A stretch of DNA of 58,338 nucleotides from Roseburia hominis (lineage in GTDB: Bacteria > Bacillota > Clostridia > Lachnospirales > Lachnospiraceae): contig JAETOE010000022.1 in NCBI GenBank assembly GCA_021771815.1, positions 1 through 58,338 on the forward strand, read 5' to 3'. The translations under genes and the position numbers were made by a program. Positions 8,552 to 16,869 of this stretch are shown in pieces; within the stretch, counting starts at the first letter, position 1, and every line of letters begins with the position of its first letter. The notes beneath the pieces were generated by a model that made no database searches, was not told the origin of the DNA, and saw only the letters and a list, made by a program, of their open reading frames with translations.

Positions 8552-9671
8552 CACTAAGCACCTCATCCAAGTCATAGACTGTATTTATCTTTCCAGACAA
8601 CACACTCACGAATGTTGGTTTCTTCGAGTATGTCCTGATTACCGTTGGTCTTGAATCGTCAATTTCAGAGCTCATCAAAATCGGTTTCATCGAGAACAGC
8701 GAACTTTTATATTCAAAGCCATATTCGTCTCTCAAATATTTTCTTGCCAGATTGGCCATATAAGGAAATGCTGTTACGGGCTTTGACGGACAATCATTAC
8801 AATTTCCAAGATGGAATGCCGAACAATATCCGCCACTCTTTTCCTGACATGCAAATGTCGGCACATCATCATAGCTGGTAGTATGCGGTGTAAACGTAAC
8901 CGATGTCAAAGAATGAAGTCCTGTTTTTCCAAATGGCATGATTGAGAAAAACGGACCATCCATTACAGTAAATCCATATTCCTTTAGCTTTTCATTCACA
9001 TCACACAAAATAATCTCGCATAGTTCATATTTGATACCAAACTTCTCATAACCTACCATATCTAATATCTGATTCGTGCCTGCATAAGTGGCGTTTAAAA
9101 TGAACTCACTTGAATATACTTTGCCATCATCCGTATATATTGTATAGAAGTCTTGCTGTTTCTCAATCCTCTGAATATTTACTCCGTATTGAATTTGCAC
9201 TGTTTTATAATTTGACAGTTCATTCAACATATATTCTTTCAGTATCATTGCGTCATATGTGTATTCTCTGGTAAGGAAAGCCCCATCACACATTTCATCC
9301 TTAAAAAATCTCTCTGGATGCAATTCCTCACACGGAATATTCGCCGCCTTACAGAAACGCTTGAATTGTTCTCCATCAGACCATGAATATGTCCTCGATG
9401 TTGCGTACACCTTCTGAAACTCTCTGTTAATACAAAATCCATAATCTTTATTAAAACGCTCGAAATATCCGGCAGATTTCATAGCCGTAGATATAGATCT
9501 GGGATAATGATAGCCCTGATGTACTCGTGCCTGATTAATATATGTCGCTCGTCCAAATGCCCGGGAATCACATTCCAAAACCAGAACATTCTCCCCTCTC
9601 TTGCAAGAGAATAAAGATGCATACAACCCATATAATCCTGCTCCTATAATAATTTTGTCAAAACGTTCCAT
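8541..9671 (-). CDS. FAD-dependent oxidoreductase (DAO-like)
   Basis: A 376-residue protein from the start MERFDKIIIGAG behind GGGAG; a frame extended by ten residues is less likely. The FAD-binding motif is IIIGAGLYGLYAS, followed by VLVLECDS and NQARVHQGYHYPRS. The latter stretch is common in uncharacterised oxidoreductases of polysaccharide loci. A cysteine group (GYCSAFHLGNCNDCPS, about residue 290) could bind metal. It is the first gene after a near-consensus promoter, so it leads the transcript running down to the SMR genes. It may oxidise or rearrange a sugar nucleotide; the reaction is not known. Confidence 0.8.
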   Translation of the reverse strand: MERFDKIIIGAGLYGLYASLFSCKRGENVLVLECDSRAFGRATYINQARVHQGYHYPRSISTAMKSAGYFERFNKDYGFCINREFQKVYATSRTYSWSDGEQFKRFCKAANIPCEELHPERFFKDEMCDGAFLTREYTYDAMILKEYMLNELSNYKTVQIQYGVNIQRIEKQQDFYTIYTDDGKVYSSEFILNATYAGTNQILDMVGYEKFGIKYELCEIILCDVNEKLKEYGFTVMDGPFFSIMPFGKTGLHSLTSVTFTPHTTSYDDVPTFACQEKSGGYCSAFHLGNCNDCPSKPVTAFPYMANLARKYLRDEYGFEYKSSLFSMKPILMSSEIDDSRPTVIRTYSKKPTFVSVLSGKINTVYDLDEVLSDDK

Positions 9672-9733
9672 TCTCTCATCTCCCACCTGACATATTCGCA
9701 ATGCAAATATAGCATAATGCCCAAGCCGACATC

Positions 9734-9762
9734 ATTATATCAAGCCAGACCTATCTTTTCAA
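9734..9762 (-). promoter_or_regulatory. Near-consensus sigma-A promoter
   Basis: On the minus strand TTGAAA and TATAAT are separated by exactly 17 bases, in the 111-base gap between the 1465-residue glycosyltransferase and the oxidoreductase gene. It should start a transcript about 55 bases before the oxidoreductase start, making the genes below 9.7 kb a separately expressed module. Confidence 0.85.
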
Positions 9763-9782
9763 CATTTATCCTACGCGATTTA

Positions 9783-12700
9783 TCACAAAATACGAATCCC
9801 CTTAATAATCTCGTCCCATCCGTCTTTGCCATTATAATAATCGCTATCCATATCGACCCTGCCTTCAGTTTCATCCTGACAAATCTGCACCAATGTTCTG
9901 GCTATATTCGCGCTGGAGCAATTCTTTAAGGAAACAATGTTGTCACTAAAGCTACTCAGATCTTTGCTTCCATATGCGTTCGTTATTACTTTTATACCAA
10001 AGGTTGCCATCTCAAGCGGCGGATAACTCGGATGCGGGGACACCATCAGTGAAATTGCCGCCTTTGTCTCAAGCATGGTAGTGGCATACTCTTCCAGCGA
10101 CATCTTCCCCACCGCCTCAATCCGCATACCATTTCCCAGATCAATATCGTCAAACTTTTCTCCGGCGGAAATGATACGCCATTCAGCCACATCCGGCTGC
10201 ATAGTAACCCATTTCTGCAAGGACTCCACTATAAGTTCGAATGCATTTCTCTGCGTAGACGGCCTGCCGTACAGCATAATCTGTTTCCTTCTTGGAACCG
10301 TTCCTTTCTTGTTCTGCAATACCGCCTTCAAGCTGTCATTCAGCACCGGATCAAAGAAATATTCCTGATCAAACACATAGCCGTTGGCTTTAAAGAAATC
10401 ATAAAGTAATTTTGAATTAAATATGGCAATTGTAGGTATCTCATTGCGATAGGTACTGTCTGCCATCAGATATCTGGAAGACCATGGATAGAATCCCGGC
10501 TCATAGTCCTGTATAAAATAAATGATCTTCTTCATATCCTGCTGATAAGTCTTTTCCTGCCACTTCACTATGTCAGCGATGATATAGGTTGTCCACCATC
10601 CTGTTGTCATAAAGATATCATTCTCCGCTACCGGCAGCGTCTTTCCATAGCGGTCTGCCACTCCCACAATCTGTCGTGGTTCTACCGCATCATCCGCAGC
10701 GTTCACAATACGGTATCCCGGCAAGTCAACCATACTATAGCGATCCACAGAGCTGTCTGTGACAATAATTCTCCGATCCACCTGCAAATGCTCACACAAT
10801 TTATCATAAAATTTCAGTGCAGTGGCGATTCCTCCAAATACGTGCTTTATATCCACAGAGGGCACAAGGATATTAAGACGTTTCTTCGAATACCCTTCTA
10901 ACGCTCTCGGCGTAATCGGAAGCGTTTCTCCTACCGTATACTGATTTACGCTCTGCACCCGGCTTTCCTCTGCGGTATCATCCTTAGCATCCCGCCAATT
11001 AATCTGCACATACTGAATAATTTGGCTCTTTTTCTTCTTATTCGCAGCAAGCATCGGTGACGTACTGTTCATATCCAGATTGAAATTGTAGAAAGGATCA
11101 CCATATTCCCGGTATTTCTTATAGTATTGATAACACAACTGGAAATCAACTTCCGGAATGTAAGAATCCCTGCTCTTTGACTCCAAATGATACAATCTTA
11201 CGTTTGCATTATAAATGTTATTATATCCGCTCTGAAATGCATTCAGGCATAATTCTACATCACTTCCACAGATAATAAACTCTTCCTTGAACTTCCCCAA
11301 TTCAAGAAATCTTTCTTTTGAGACTGCCATACATGCTCCGGTCACTGCAGTGACGTTCCGTGTTACCACCCGGGACACAAACGGCGCTCCATAATGAACC
11401 GGCTCCTGCCCTTTATAGATATGATCTGCCCATCCGCCAATTCCTACCACAACTCCTGCATGCTGAATTGTTCCGTCTTCATATAACAAAAGCGGGCCTA
11501 CGACGCCTACATCCTCACGCAATGCATTCTCACACAGACGTTCTATCCAATCTTCTGTAATTACCACAGTATCATTATTCAAAAAGATATATACTTCACC
11601 GTTTGCATACCGGGTACCGAAATTATTCAATTTCGACCAGTTAAATTCAAATTCCGCCTCAACCACCCGGACTCTGGAATCCCTTTTCTGCACTCTTTCA
11701 AACCACTTTATCGTTTCGACCTTTTCAGAACAATTATTCAAAATGAGTATCTCATAATTCTGATATGTGCTCTTCTCTAAAATACTTTCGACACACTTAT
11801 CTGAAAATTCGATTCCATCTTTCATCGGTATGATAATAGATACCAACGGTTCATTCTTCATCAAATCATATCTTGTCTCATACACAAATGCATTTTCCGT
11901 ATGCTCCGCTCTGGCAATTCCCTTGTATTTCCGTGCCAAATGATCCTGTAAAGCGCAGAACCCTGCCGTTTCCGCATATGGCTTCGACTCTTTATTATTA
12001 GCAGTAGAAGTCTCAGATTCTCTCCACAAATATAATATCTCCGGAATATGGCAAATTTGATTCGTCACTTCCGAAAAGCGCAGCATCAAATCATAATCCT
12101 GACTACCATCAAATTCACTGCGGAATCCACCTACCTCATCAAAAATGCTTCTGCTAAATACAAATAGATGACAGGTATACATCTGAGAACGCAATAAATC
12201 AGGGGACCAGTTCGGTTTGTAAAACGGATTTACCCTTTTCCCGTTTTTATCCAAATGCTCCTCATCCGAATACAATACCCTCGCTCCAGTTTTTTGTATT
12301 GCAATCGCATTCATTTTTAAGGCATCCGTCAGGTACAAGTCATCATGATCACAAAGCGCTATATATTCCCCCGATGCCATTTCAATGCAAAAATTTGAAT
12401 TTGCAGCAATGCCCTTATTCTCTATCTGCTGATATTTGACCTTCTCCGGATATTTTTGTACGTAGGACATACAGATTTCCCTGATCTGTTCACAATTTTC
12501 ATTACTTGCATCCCCTAAACAAAGTTCCCAGTTAGAATATGACTGATTGACTACGGAATCCAGTACTTCCCTCAGATATTTCACCGGCGTGTTGTACAAT
12601 GGAATAATGACGCTGAATTTTATCGTCTCCTCCACCTCAATTACTTCTTCAGCCTCTGGCTGCTGTCCATTGCCAACACACTTACGCACGATTTTCTTCG

Positions 12701-14180
12701 CGACATTAGTTGCTTTCCGCAAAGGCTTAGTCGCTTTCCAGAACTCAGAATCTCTTATGGCTTCGTAATTCTGCTTTACCTCCCAATATCCCTGCTCAAA
12801 CATCTCCTTCTCACTTTTGACATTGGAATAGGCATTTTTTAATTTATTAAATTGCTCTTGAGATGTCAACAGGCGCTCCTGCATTTTCTGATACTCTTTA
12901 ATATTATCCAAATACAATTTTTCTAAATTATCTAGCAGGGACTCAACCACGCCATCAATACATTTCAGCAGTCCGAACCTTATCTTTAAATTCGTGCACC
13001 CCTCCGGTATTGAAATTATAAGCTGCGGATCTGTCGTTGCAAAAATAATCTTATCGCCCAATTTGAAGCCGTTATTCTTTACTACTGTTTCGTCATAGCC
13101 GCAAAGAATTTCTATTCTGTCAATAATGCAATATACCCCTTCAACCGGGTCAATACGAACCCGCTTTACATCACCGGCGATTGGTATACTCAGTGAATTT
13201 TCGTTCTGCTTATCCGGGGGGTATAAGCTTTTGTCATCTTCTGAAAAACCGTTTCCACGATCGAAGAAACACTGCACCTCCAATTCGTTCTGCGTGCAGT
13301 ATATCACTCCCTTTTCTCCTGATCCTTTTTCTATATTCTGAATCAAATTCATCTGGGCAACCTGAACCAACTCCTGACTCAGTTCCCAGATTTTCGCGTA
13401 TTCCGCCTGATTATCACTCTCCATATAAAAAATATTCTGGCAGATTCGGCTATAAAATTCCTCATTTTCAGCATTTTTAAACATAATATAGAAGCTTCTG
13501 TAATTAGCCTTTTCTATATCAACCGGATATACATATGTGTCATAATACTCATCAATTTTTTCTCTTAATGGATATAAATGCTCAAACTGTGCACAATAGA
13601 AGTGATTCTTCATCATCTTCTCCCATACCTGTACACTTCCATGTGTGAACTCACAAAAATGAAGCTGGTTTCTCCTTAAACATTCTTCTAGCACCTCACG
13701 TTTCGGCAGCCCATTTCTGATATGTTCCTCAAGCCAAATATAATCCGTCCCGCATAATGCTCTGAAAAATTCATTCGCCCTTTTTTCTGCCTCTTCATTT
13801 TCCTGACTTTTATGAGGGAAACAAACAATTGCCGCATACTTTGCAACCCGGTTAATCTCTGTGATAAAATCCTCCCTTTTTTCCTCGGGAATGTGTTCAA
13901 ACACATCTGATGCAAGTACAACATCATAAGTATTATCCTCAATCCCGACTAAATTAGTTGCATCTGCCTCAAAGAATTTCGGATTATCCTTTAATTCCTC
14001 CGGAAGCGCTAAATCTGTATAGAAGATTTCATCCTCAACCAATATCTTTCCCAGATTTTCCTGGGTATTTGCCCCTACCTCCAGAATCCTTAGTTTCTCG
14101 ATTCTCATATGTTTTTTGATTTCAATACATATATTGCTCAGTGTCCTGTATCTCTGATATTGATCAAATGCTACTGCCAT
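9783..14180 (-). CDS. Four-part glycosyltransferase: methyltransferase, two GT2 domains and WsaF-like GT4
   Basis: A 1465-residue protein starting at MAVAFDQYQRYRT behind AGGAGGAAGG. Parts in order: a class I SAM methyltransferase (about 30-125; ILEVGAN, VVLASDVFEHIP); a beta-sandwich region (about 300-410; ELEVQCFFDRG, VKRVRIDP) and a coiled coil; a first GT2 domain (about 520-740; FSVIIPLYNTP, ALCDHDDLY); a second GT2 domain (about 785-1040; VSIIIPMKDG, FLNNDTVV, with a C-terminal CGSDVELCL); and a GT4 domain resembling rhamnosyltransferase WsaF (from about 1110; LNILVPSVDIKHVFGGIATAL). It probably adds several sugars and perhaps a methyl cap in the cytoplasm. The upstream ABC ATPase gene ends 11 bases before this start. 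The sugars are unknown, although WsaF homology hints at rhamnose. Confidence 0.88.
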   Translation of the reverse strand: MAVAFDQYQRYRTLSNICIEIKKHMRIEKLRILEVGANTQENLGKILVEDEIFYTDLALPEELKDNPKFFEADATNLVGIEDNTYDVVLASDVFEHIPEEKREDFITEINRVAKYAAIVCFPHKSQENEEAEKRANEFFRALCGTDYIWLEEHIRNGLPKREVLEECLRRNQLHFCEFTHGSVQVWEKMMKNHFYCAQFEHLYPLREKIDEYYDTYVYPVDIEKANYRSFYIMFKNAENEEFYSRICQNIFYMESDNQAEYAKIWELSQELVQVAQMNLIQNIEKGSGEKGVIYCTQNELEVQCFFDRGNGFSEDDKSLYPPDKQNENSLSIPIAGDVKRVRIDPVEGVYCIIDRIEILCGYDETVVKNNGFKLGDKIIFATTDPQLIISIPEGCTNLKIRFGLLKCIDGVVESLLDNLEKLYLDNIKEYQKMQERLLTSQEQFNKLKNAYSNVKSEKEMFEQGYWEVKQNYEAIRDSEFWKATKPLRKATNVAKKIVRKCVGNGQQPEAEEVIEVEETIKFSVIIPLYNTPVKYLREVLDSVVNQSYSNWELCLGDASNENCEQIREICMSYVQKYPEKVKYQQIENKGIAANSNFCIEMASGEYIALCDHDDLYLTDALKMNAIAIQKTGARVLYSDEEHLDKNGKRVNPFYKPNWSPDLLRSQMYTCHLFVFSRSIFDEVGGFRSEFDGSQDYDLMLRFSEVTNQICHIPEILYLWRESETSTANNKESKPYAETAGFCALQDHLARKYKGIARAEHTENAFVYETRYDLMKNEPLVSIIIPMKDGIEFSDKCVESILEKSTYQNYEILILNNCSEKVETIKWFERVQKRDSRVRVVEAEFEFNWSKLNNFGTRYANGEVYIFLNNDTVVITEDWIERLCENALREDVGVVGPLLLYEDGTIQHAGVVVGIGGWADHIYKGQEPVHYGAPFVSRVVTRNVTAVTGACMAVSKERFLELGKFKEEFIICGSDVELCLNAFQSGYNNIYNANVRLYHLESKSRDSYIPEVDFQLCYQYYKKYREYGDPFYNFNLDMNSTSPMLAANKKKKSQIIQYVQINWRDAKDDTAEESRVQSVNQYTVGETLPITPRALEGYSKKRLNILVPSVDIKHVFGGIATALKFYDKLCEHLQVDRRIIVTDSSVDRYSMVDLPGYRIVNAADDAVEPRQIVGVADRYGKTLPVAENDIFMTTGWWTTYIIADIVKWQEKTYQQDMKKIIYFIQDYEPGFYPWSSRYLMADSTYRNEIPTIAIFNSKLLYDFFKANGYVFDQEYFFDPVLNDSLKAVLQNKKGTVPRRKQIMLYGRPSTQRNAFELIVESLQKWVTMQPDVAEWRIISAGEKFDDIDLGNGMRIEAVGKMSLEEYATTMLETKAAISLMVSPHPSYPPLEMATFGIKVITNAYGSKDLSSFSDNIVSLKNCSSANIARTLVQICQDETEGRVDMDSDYYNGKDGWDEIIKGIRIL

Positions 14181-14191
14181 TTTCCTTCCTC

Positions 14192-15454
14192 CTACTGAAT
14201 TACTTCCCAATTGTGCTCCATATATACCTGACCCTCTGAAAAGTATTTATTGGTAACAACAAACTCCTCGATGCTGCCCTTATAATCAAAATTAACGATT
14301 CCCTCATTGTTAAAGATTCCTACATCAATTACGTAATCGCCCTTTAACAATGGCAGGCTTTCGATCACATACTTCACTTCATGCTTTCCTGCAGTATTGG
14401 GAACCTCAAATTTATCCAGATAAGTATTAGGACCAAAAACATATGTGCTTCTGTCCTTGCTGTATATTGCCACTCCCAGCAAAAAATCGCTGATCACTTC
14501 ATCAAAGATCTCATATTTCACATCAACCTCTAAGCGCTCAAAAGTATGAAACATCAGTTTATTGATGCTGACCTTGTTTATCGCCGCCGGAATATCCTGA
14601 ATTGGCTTTTCTTCCCCGAATCTTTCTTCCGTTTCCGATTCCTCACCGGCTGCCTCCTTTGCATCCGTTGGCTCCAATGTTGTTTCAGCCCTTTTTCGCT
14701 GTTCTATAATCGCCTTTTCGCCATACTTCATGAAGTTATCGTAAATATCCACGACCTGACTTGCTTCACCGTCTTCAAGAATATGTCCGTCTTTCAGCCA
14801 GATTGCCCTGGTACAAAACCGTTTTATCTGCTCGATTGCATGTGAAACAAACAGAATTGTCGTTCCATTATCCTTTAACTCCTTCATCTTGTCGATACAT
14901 TTTATCTGAAAACGCGTATCACCGACAGACAACGCTTCATCTACAATCAATATATCCGGGCTGACATTGATAGAAACCGCAAACGCCAACCGTGCAAACA
15001 TACCGCTGGAATAAGTCTTTACCGGCTGGTTGATAAAATCGCCGATATCTGCAAAGTCAATTACTTTCTGCACACGCTCTTTCATCTCTTCGCGTGTATA
15101 TCCCATCATCATTCCATTCAGATAAATATTCTCTATACCGGTATATTCGGGATTAAATCCTGCTCCAAGTTCCAACAAGGCGGCAATTTTACCGGACACC
15201 TTCACAGTTCCCTCACTGGCATTGAGTACCCCTGTAATTATTTTAAGCATCGTTGATTTTCCGGAACCATTTACGCCTACAATTCCTACGGATTCACCGC
15301 GTTTTACTTCCAAATCAATTCCCTTTAATACATAATAGTCTTTATGACATTTCCCTTTTGAGATTTTTAAGGCTTCTTTTACCCGATCCATCGGATTATC
15401 ATACAAGGGATATACTTTTTTTAACCCTTTAATTTCTATCATCGTCTGATCCAT
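14192..15454 (-). CDS. wzt: ABC polysaccharide exporter ATPase with C-terminal substrate domain (Wzt type)
   Basis: A 420-residue ATPase from the start MDQTMIEIKGL, preceded by AGAGGTG. It has Walker A GVNGSGKST (60-68), signature YSSGMFARLAF (about 155), Walker B ILIVDEALSVGD (about 178) and the switch LFVSHA. After an acidic linker a Wzt_C-type beta domain (about 285-420) follows, which in O9a-type systems recognises the capped end of the chain. It pairs with the permease gene that ends 10 bases upstream. This is exporter set 2 of the window. The gene symbol names the family. Confidence 0.92.
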   Translation of the reverse strand: MDQTMIEIKGLKKVYPLYDNPMDRVKEALKISKGKCHKDYYVLKGIDLEVKRGESVGIVGVNGSGKSTMLKIITGVLNASEGTVKVSGKIAALLELGAGFNPEYTGIENIYLNGMMMGYTREEMKERVQKVIDFADIGDFINQPVKTYSSGMFARLAFAVSINVSPDILIVDEALSVGDTRFQIKCIDKMKELKDNGTTILFVSHAIEQIKRFCTRAIWLKDGHILEDGEASQVVDIYDNFMKYGEKAIIEQRKRAETTLEPTDAKEAAGEESETEERFGEEKPIQDIPAAINKVSINKLMFHTFERLEVDVKYEIFDEVISDFLLGVAIYSKDRSTYVFGPNTYLDKFEVPNTAGKHEVKYVIESLPLLKGDYVIDVGIFNNEGIVNFDYKGSIEEFVVTNKYFSEGQVYMEHNWEVIQ

Positions 15455-15464
15455 AAGACACCTC

Positions 15465-16844
15465 TTACAATACATCCGCAAAATGCGGTTTCAAGTTTCT
15501 AAATACAGTTGTTCCAATCACAAATAACACAGACACAAACGCCCAAAAATATATTGTCAGTCCCGGTCTGTTCCAAAACCACGTCTGAGTCAGTGTTGCA
15601 TCCCGGTATCCCTGTATGATATAAAAAAGTGGATTCAGTTTTACAAGCAGTTGAAGCTTTCCCTTCAATATCTGATAATTCCACATAATCGGAGTCAGCC
15701 ATAATCCAATCTGCAGCAGGATATTGATAATCTGTCCAATATCTTTAAAGAATACGATAAATGCACTTGTGCAATAGGAAAGTGCCACTACCAAAACCAG
15801 CATACAAATCATATAATATATAATTTGTAAAAGATAAATGCTTGGCCGGTATCCATACCCTAAATATAACACAAACATGAACGCAAGAAAAAATACATTA
15901 GAAAACACTGCCGAGACTGTCTTGACCAATGGAAGTAAATCAATATTGAATACAACCTTTTTGACCAGATAACTGTACTCCAACATACAATTCGTCGCTC
16001 CAATCCACGCTTCCTGAAAATAAAGCCATGGCACCATACCTATCGTAAGCCAGAGAACAAACGGGTATTCGTCAATCGTCGGTGTTTTGAATCCCACCTG
16101 AAAAACGAACCAATACAGCATAATCGTTACGATTGGCTGGACTAATGCCCAAAATACACCAAAATACGATCCTGCAAATTTTGCTTTAAAATCATTTTTC
16201 GCCAAGCTCCACAGCATTTCCCGGTTATAATAAATATCACGAATGAAAATAAAAAACTTCTCGTAAAATATAATCAAAAAAATCGCCAGTATGTCTATAG
16301 CAACACATCTGATTATATTGCCTCTCCTGGCTTGTTCATACGTGGCCTGCTCCAGTTCTTCGGGAGAAACGACATTAGCCATATTAATCAAAACATACGG
16401 ATCCCCTGTCTGCAATTCCATTTTCAATTGCTCTGTATCATATGAACTTCGCAATACATCATTCATCAATGCTGCATCCGTCAATGTTTCCAAATCTACA
16501 TCCCATATATGTTTGTCAAAACTTACATATACCCAATCAATAACGACCTGTTGCGTGTTTCCGTCAAAATCCAACCGCAGCCATTGATTTGCCGTATTAA
16601 CATCAAAACACAAATCCTGTATTTCTTTCTGGTCTTCATATGCTACAATCTGCGATGCTTCTTCTGTCCATTCATTTAAATTGCCATAAAAAACCTGATA
16701 ATCTCCCGCATGATCTGCTTTAAGTTCTACATGCAGCTTAGCGTCAACTACCGGATTTCCTTTGGTCGACATCATAACTCCAAAATTAAGCGCAATGGCA
16801 GCAATTATAATGATTCCAATGAACATGATTCGTCTCTTTGACAT
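15465..16844 (-). CDS. wzm: ABC-2 polysaccharide permease (Wzm type) with extra extracytoplasmic N-terminal domain
   Basis: A 459-residue protein from the start MSKRRIMFIG behind GGAGG. The C-terminal 260 residues are an ABC-2 permease (LAKNDFKAKFAGSYFGVFWALVQP, about 205, through KPHFADVL at the end), closely matching the other permease of the window. Before it come an N-terminal helix (about 6-25), about 140 residues predicted outside (QVFYGNLNEWTEEASQ, LRLDFDGNTQQVVIDWVYV; beta-sandwich-like) and another helix (about 183-203). Ordinary Wzm proteins are about 260-280 residues. The extra domain may contact the polymer or a cell-wall partner. It forms the exporter with the ATPase downstream. 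Confidence 0.9.
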   Translation of the reverse strand: MSKRRIMFIGIIIIAAIALNFGVMMSTKGNPVVDAKLHVELKADHAGDYQVFYGNLNEWTEEASQIVAYEDQKEIQDLCFDVNTANQWLRLDFDGNTQQVVIDWVYVSFDKHIWDVDLETLTDAALMNDVLRSSYDTEQLKMELQTGDPYVLINMANVVSPEELEQATYEQARRGNIIRCVAIDILAIFLIIFYEKFFIFIRDIYYNREMLWSLAKNDFKAKFAGSYFGVFWALVQPIVTIMLYWFVFQVGFKTPTIDEYPFVLWLTIGMVPWLYFQEAWIGATNCMLEYSYLVKKVVFNIDLLPLVKTVSAVFSNVFFLAFMFVLYLGYGYRPSIYLLQIIYYMICMLVLVVALSYCTSAFIVFFKDIGQIINILLQIGLWLTPIMWNYQILKGKLQLLVKLNPLFYIIQGYRDATLTQTWFWNRPGLTIYFWAFVSVLFVIGTTVFRNLKPHFADVL

Positions 16845-16869
16845 CAGTAAACCTCCATTACCCAGTATC

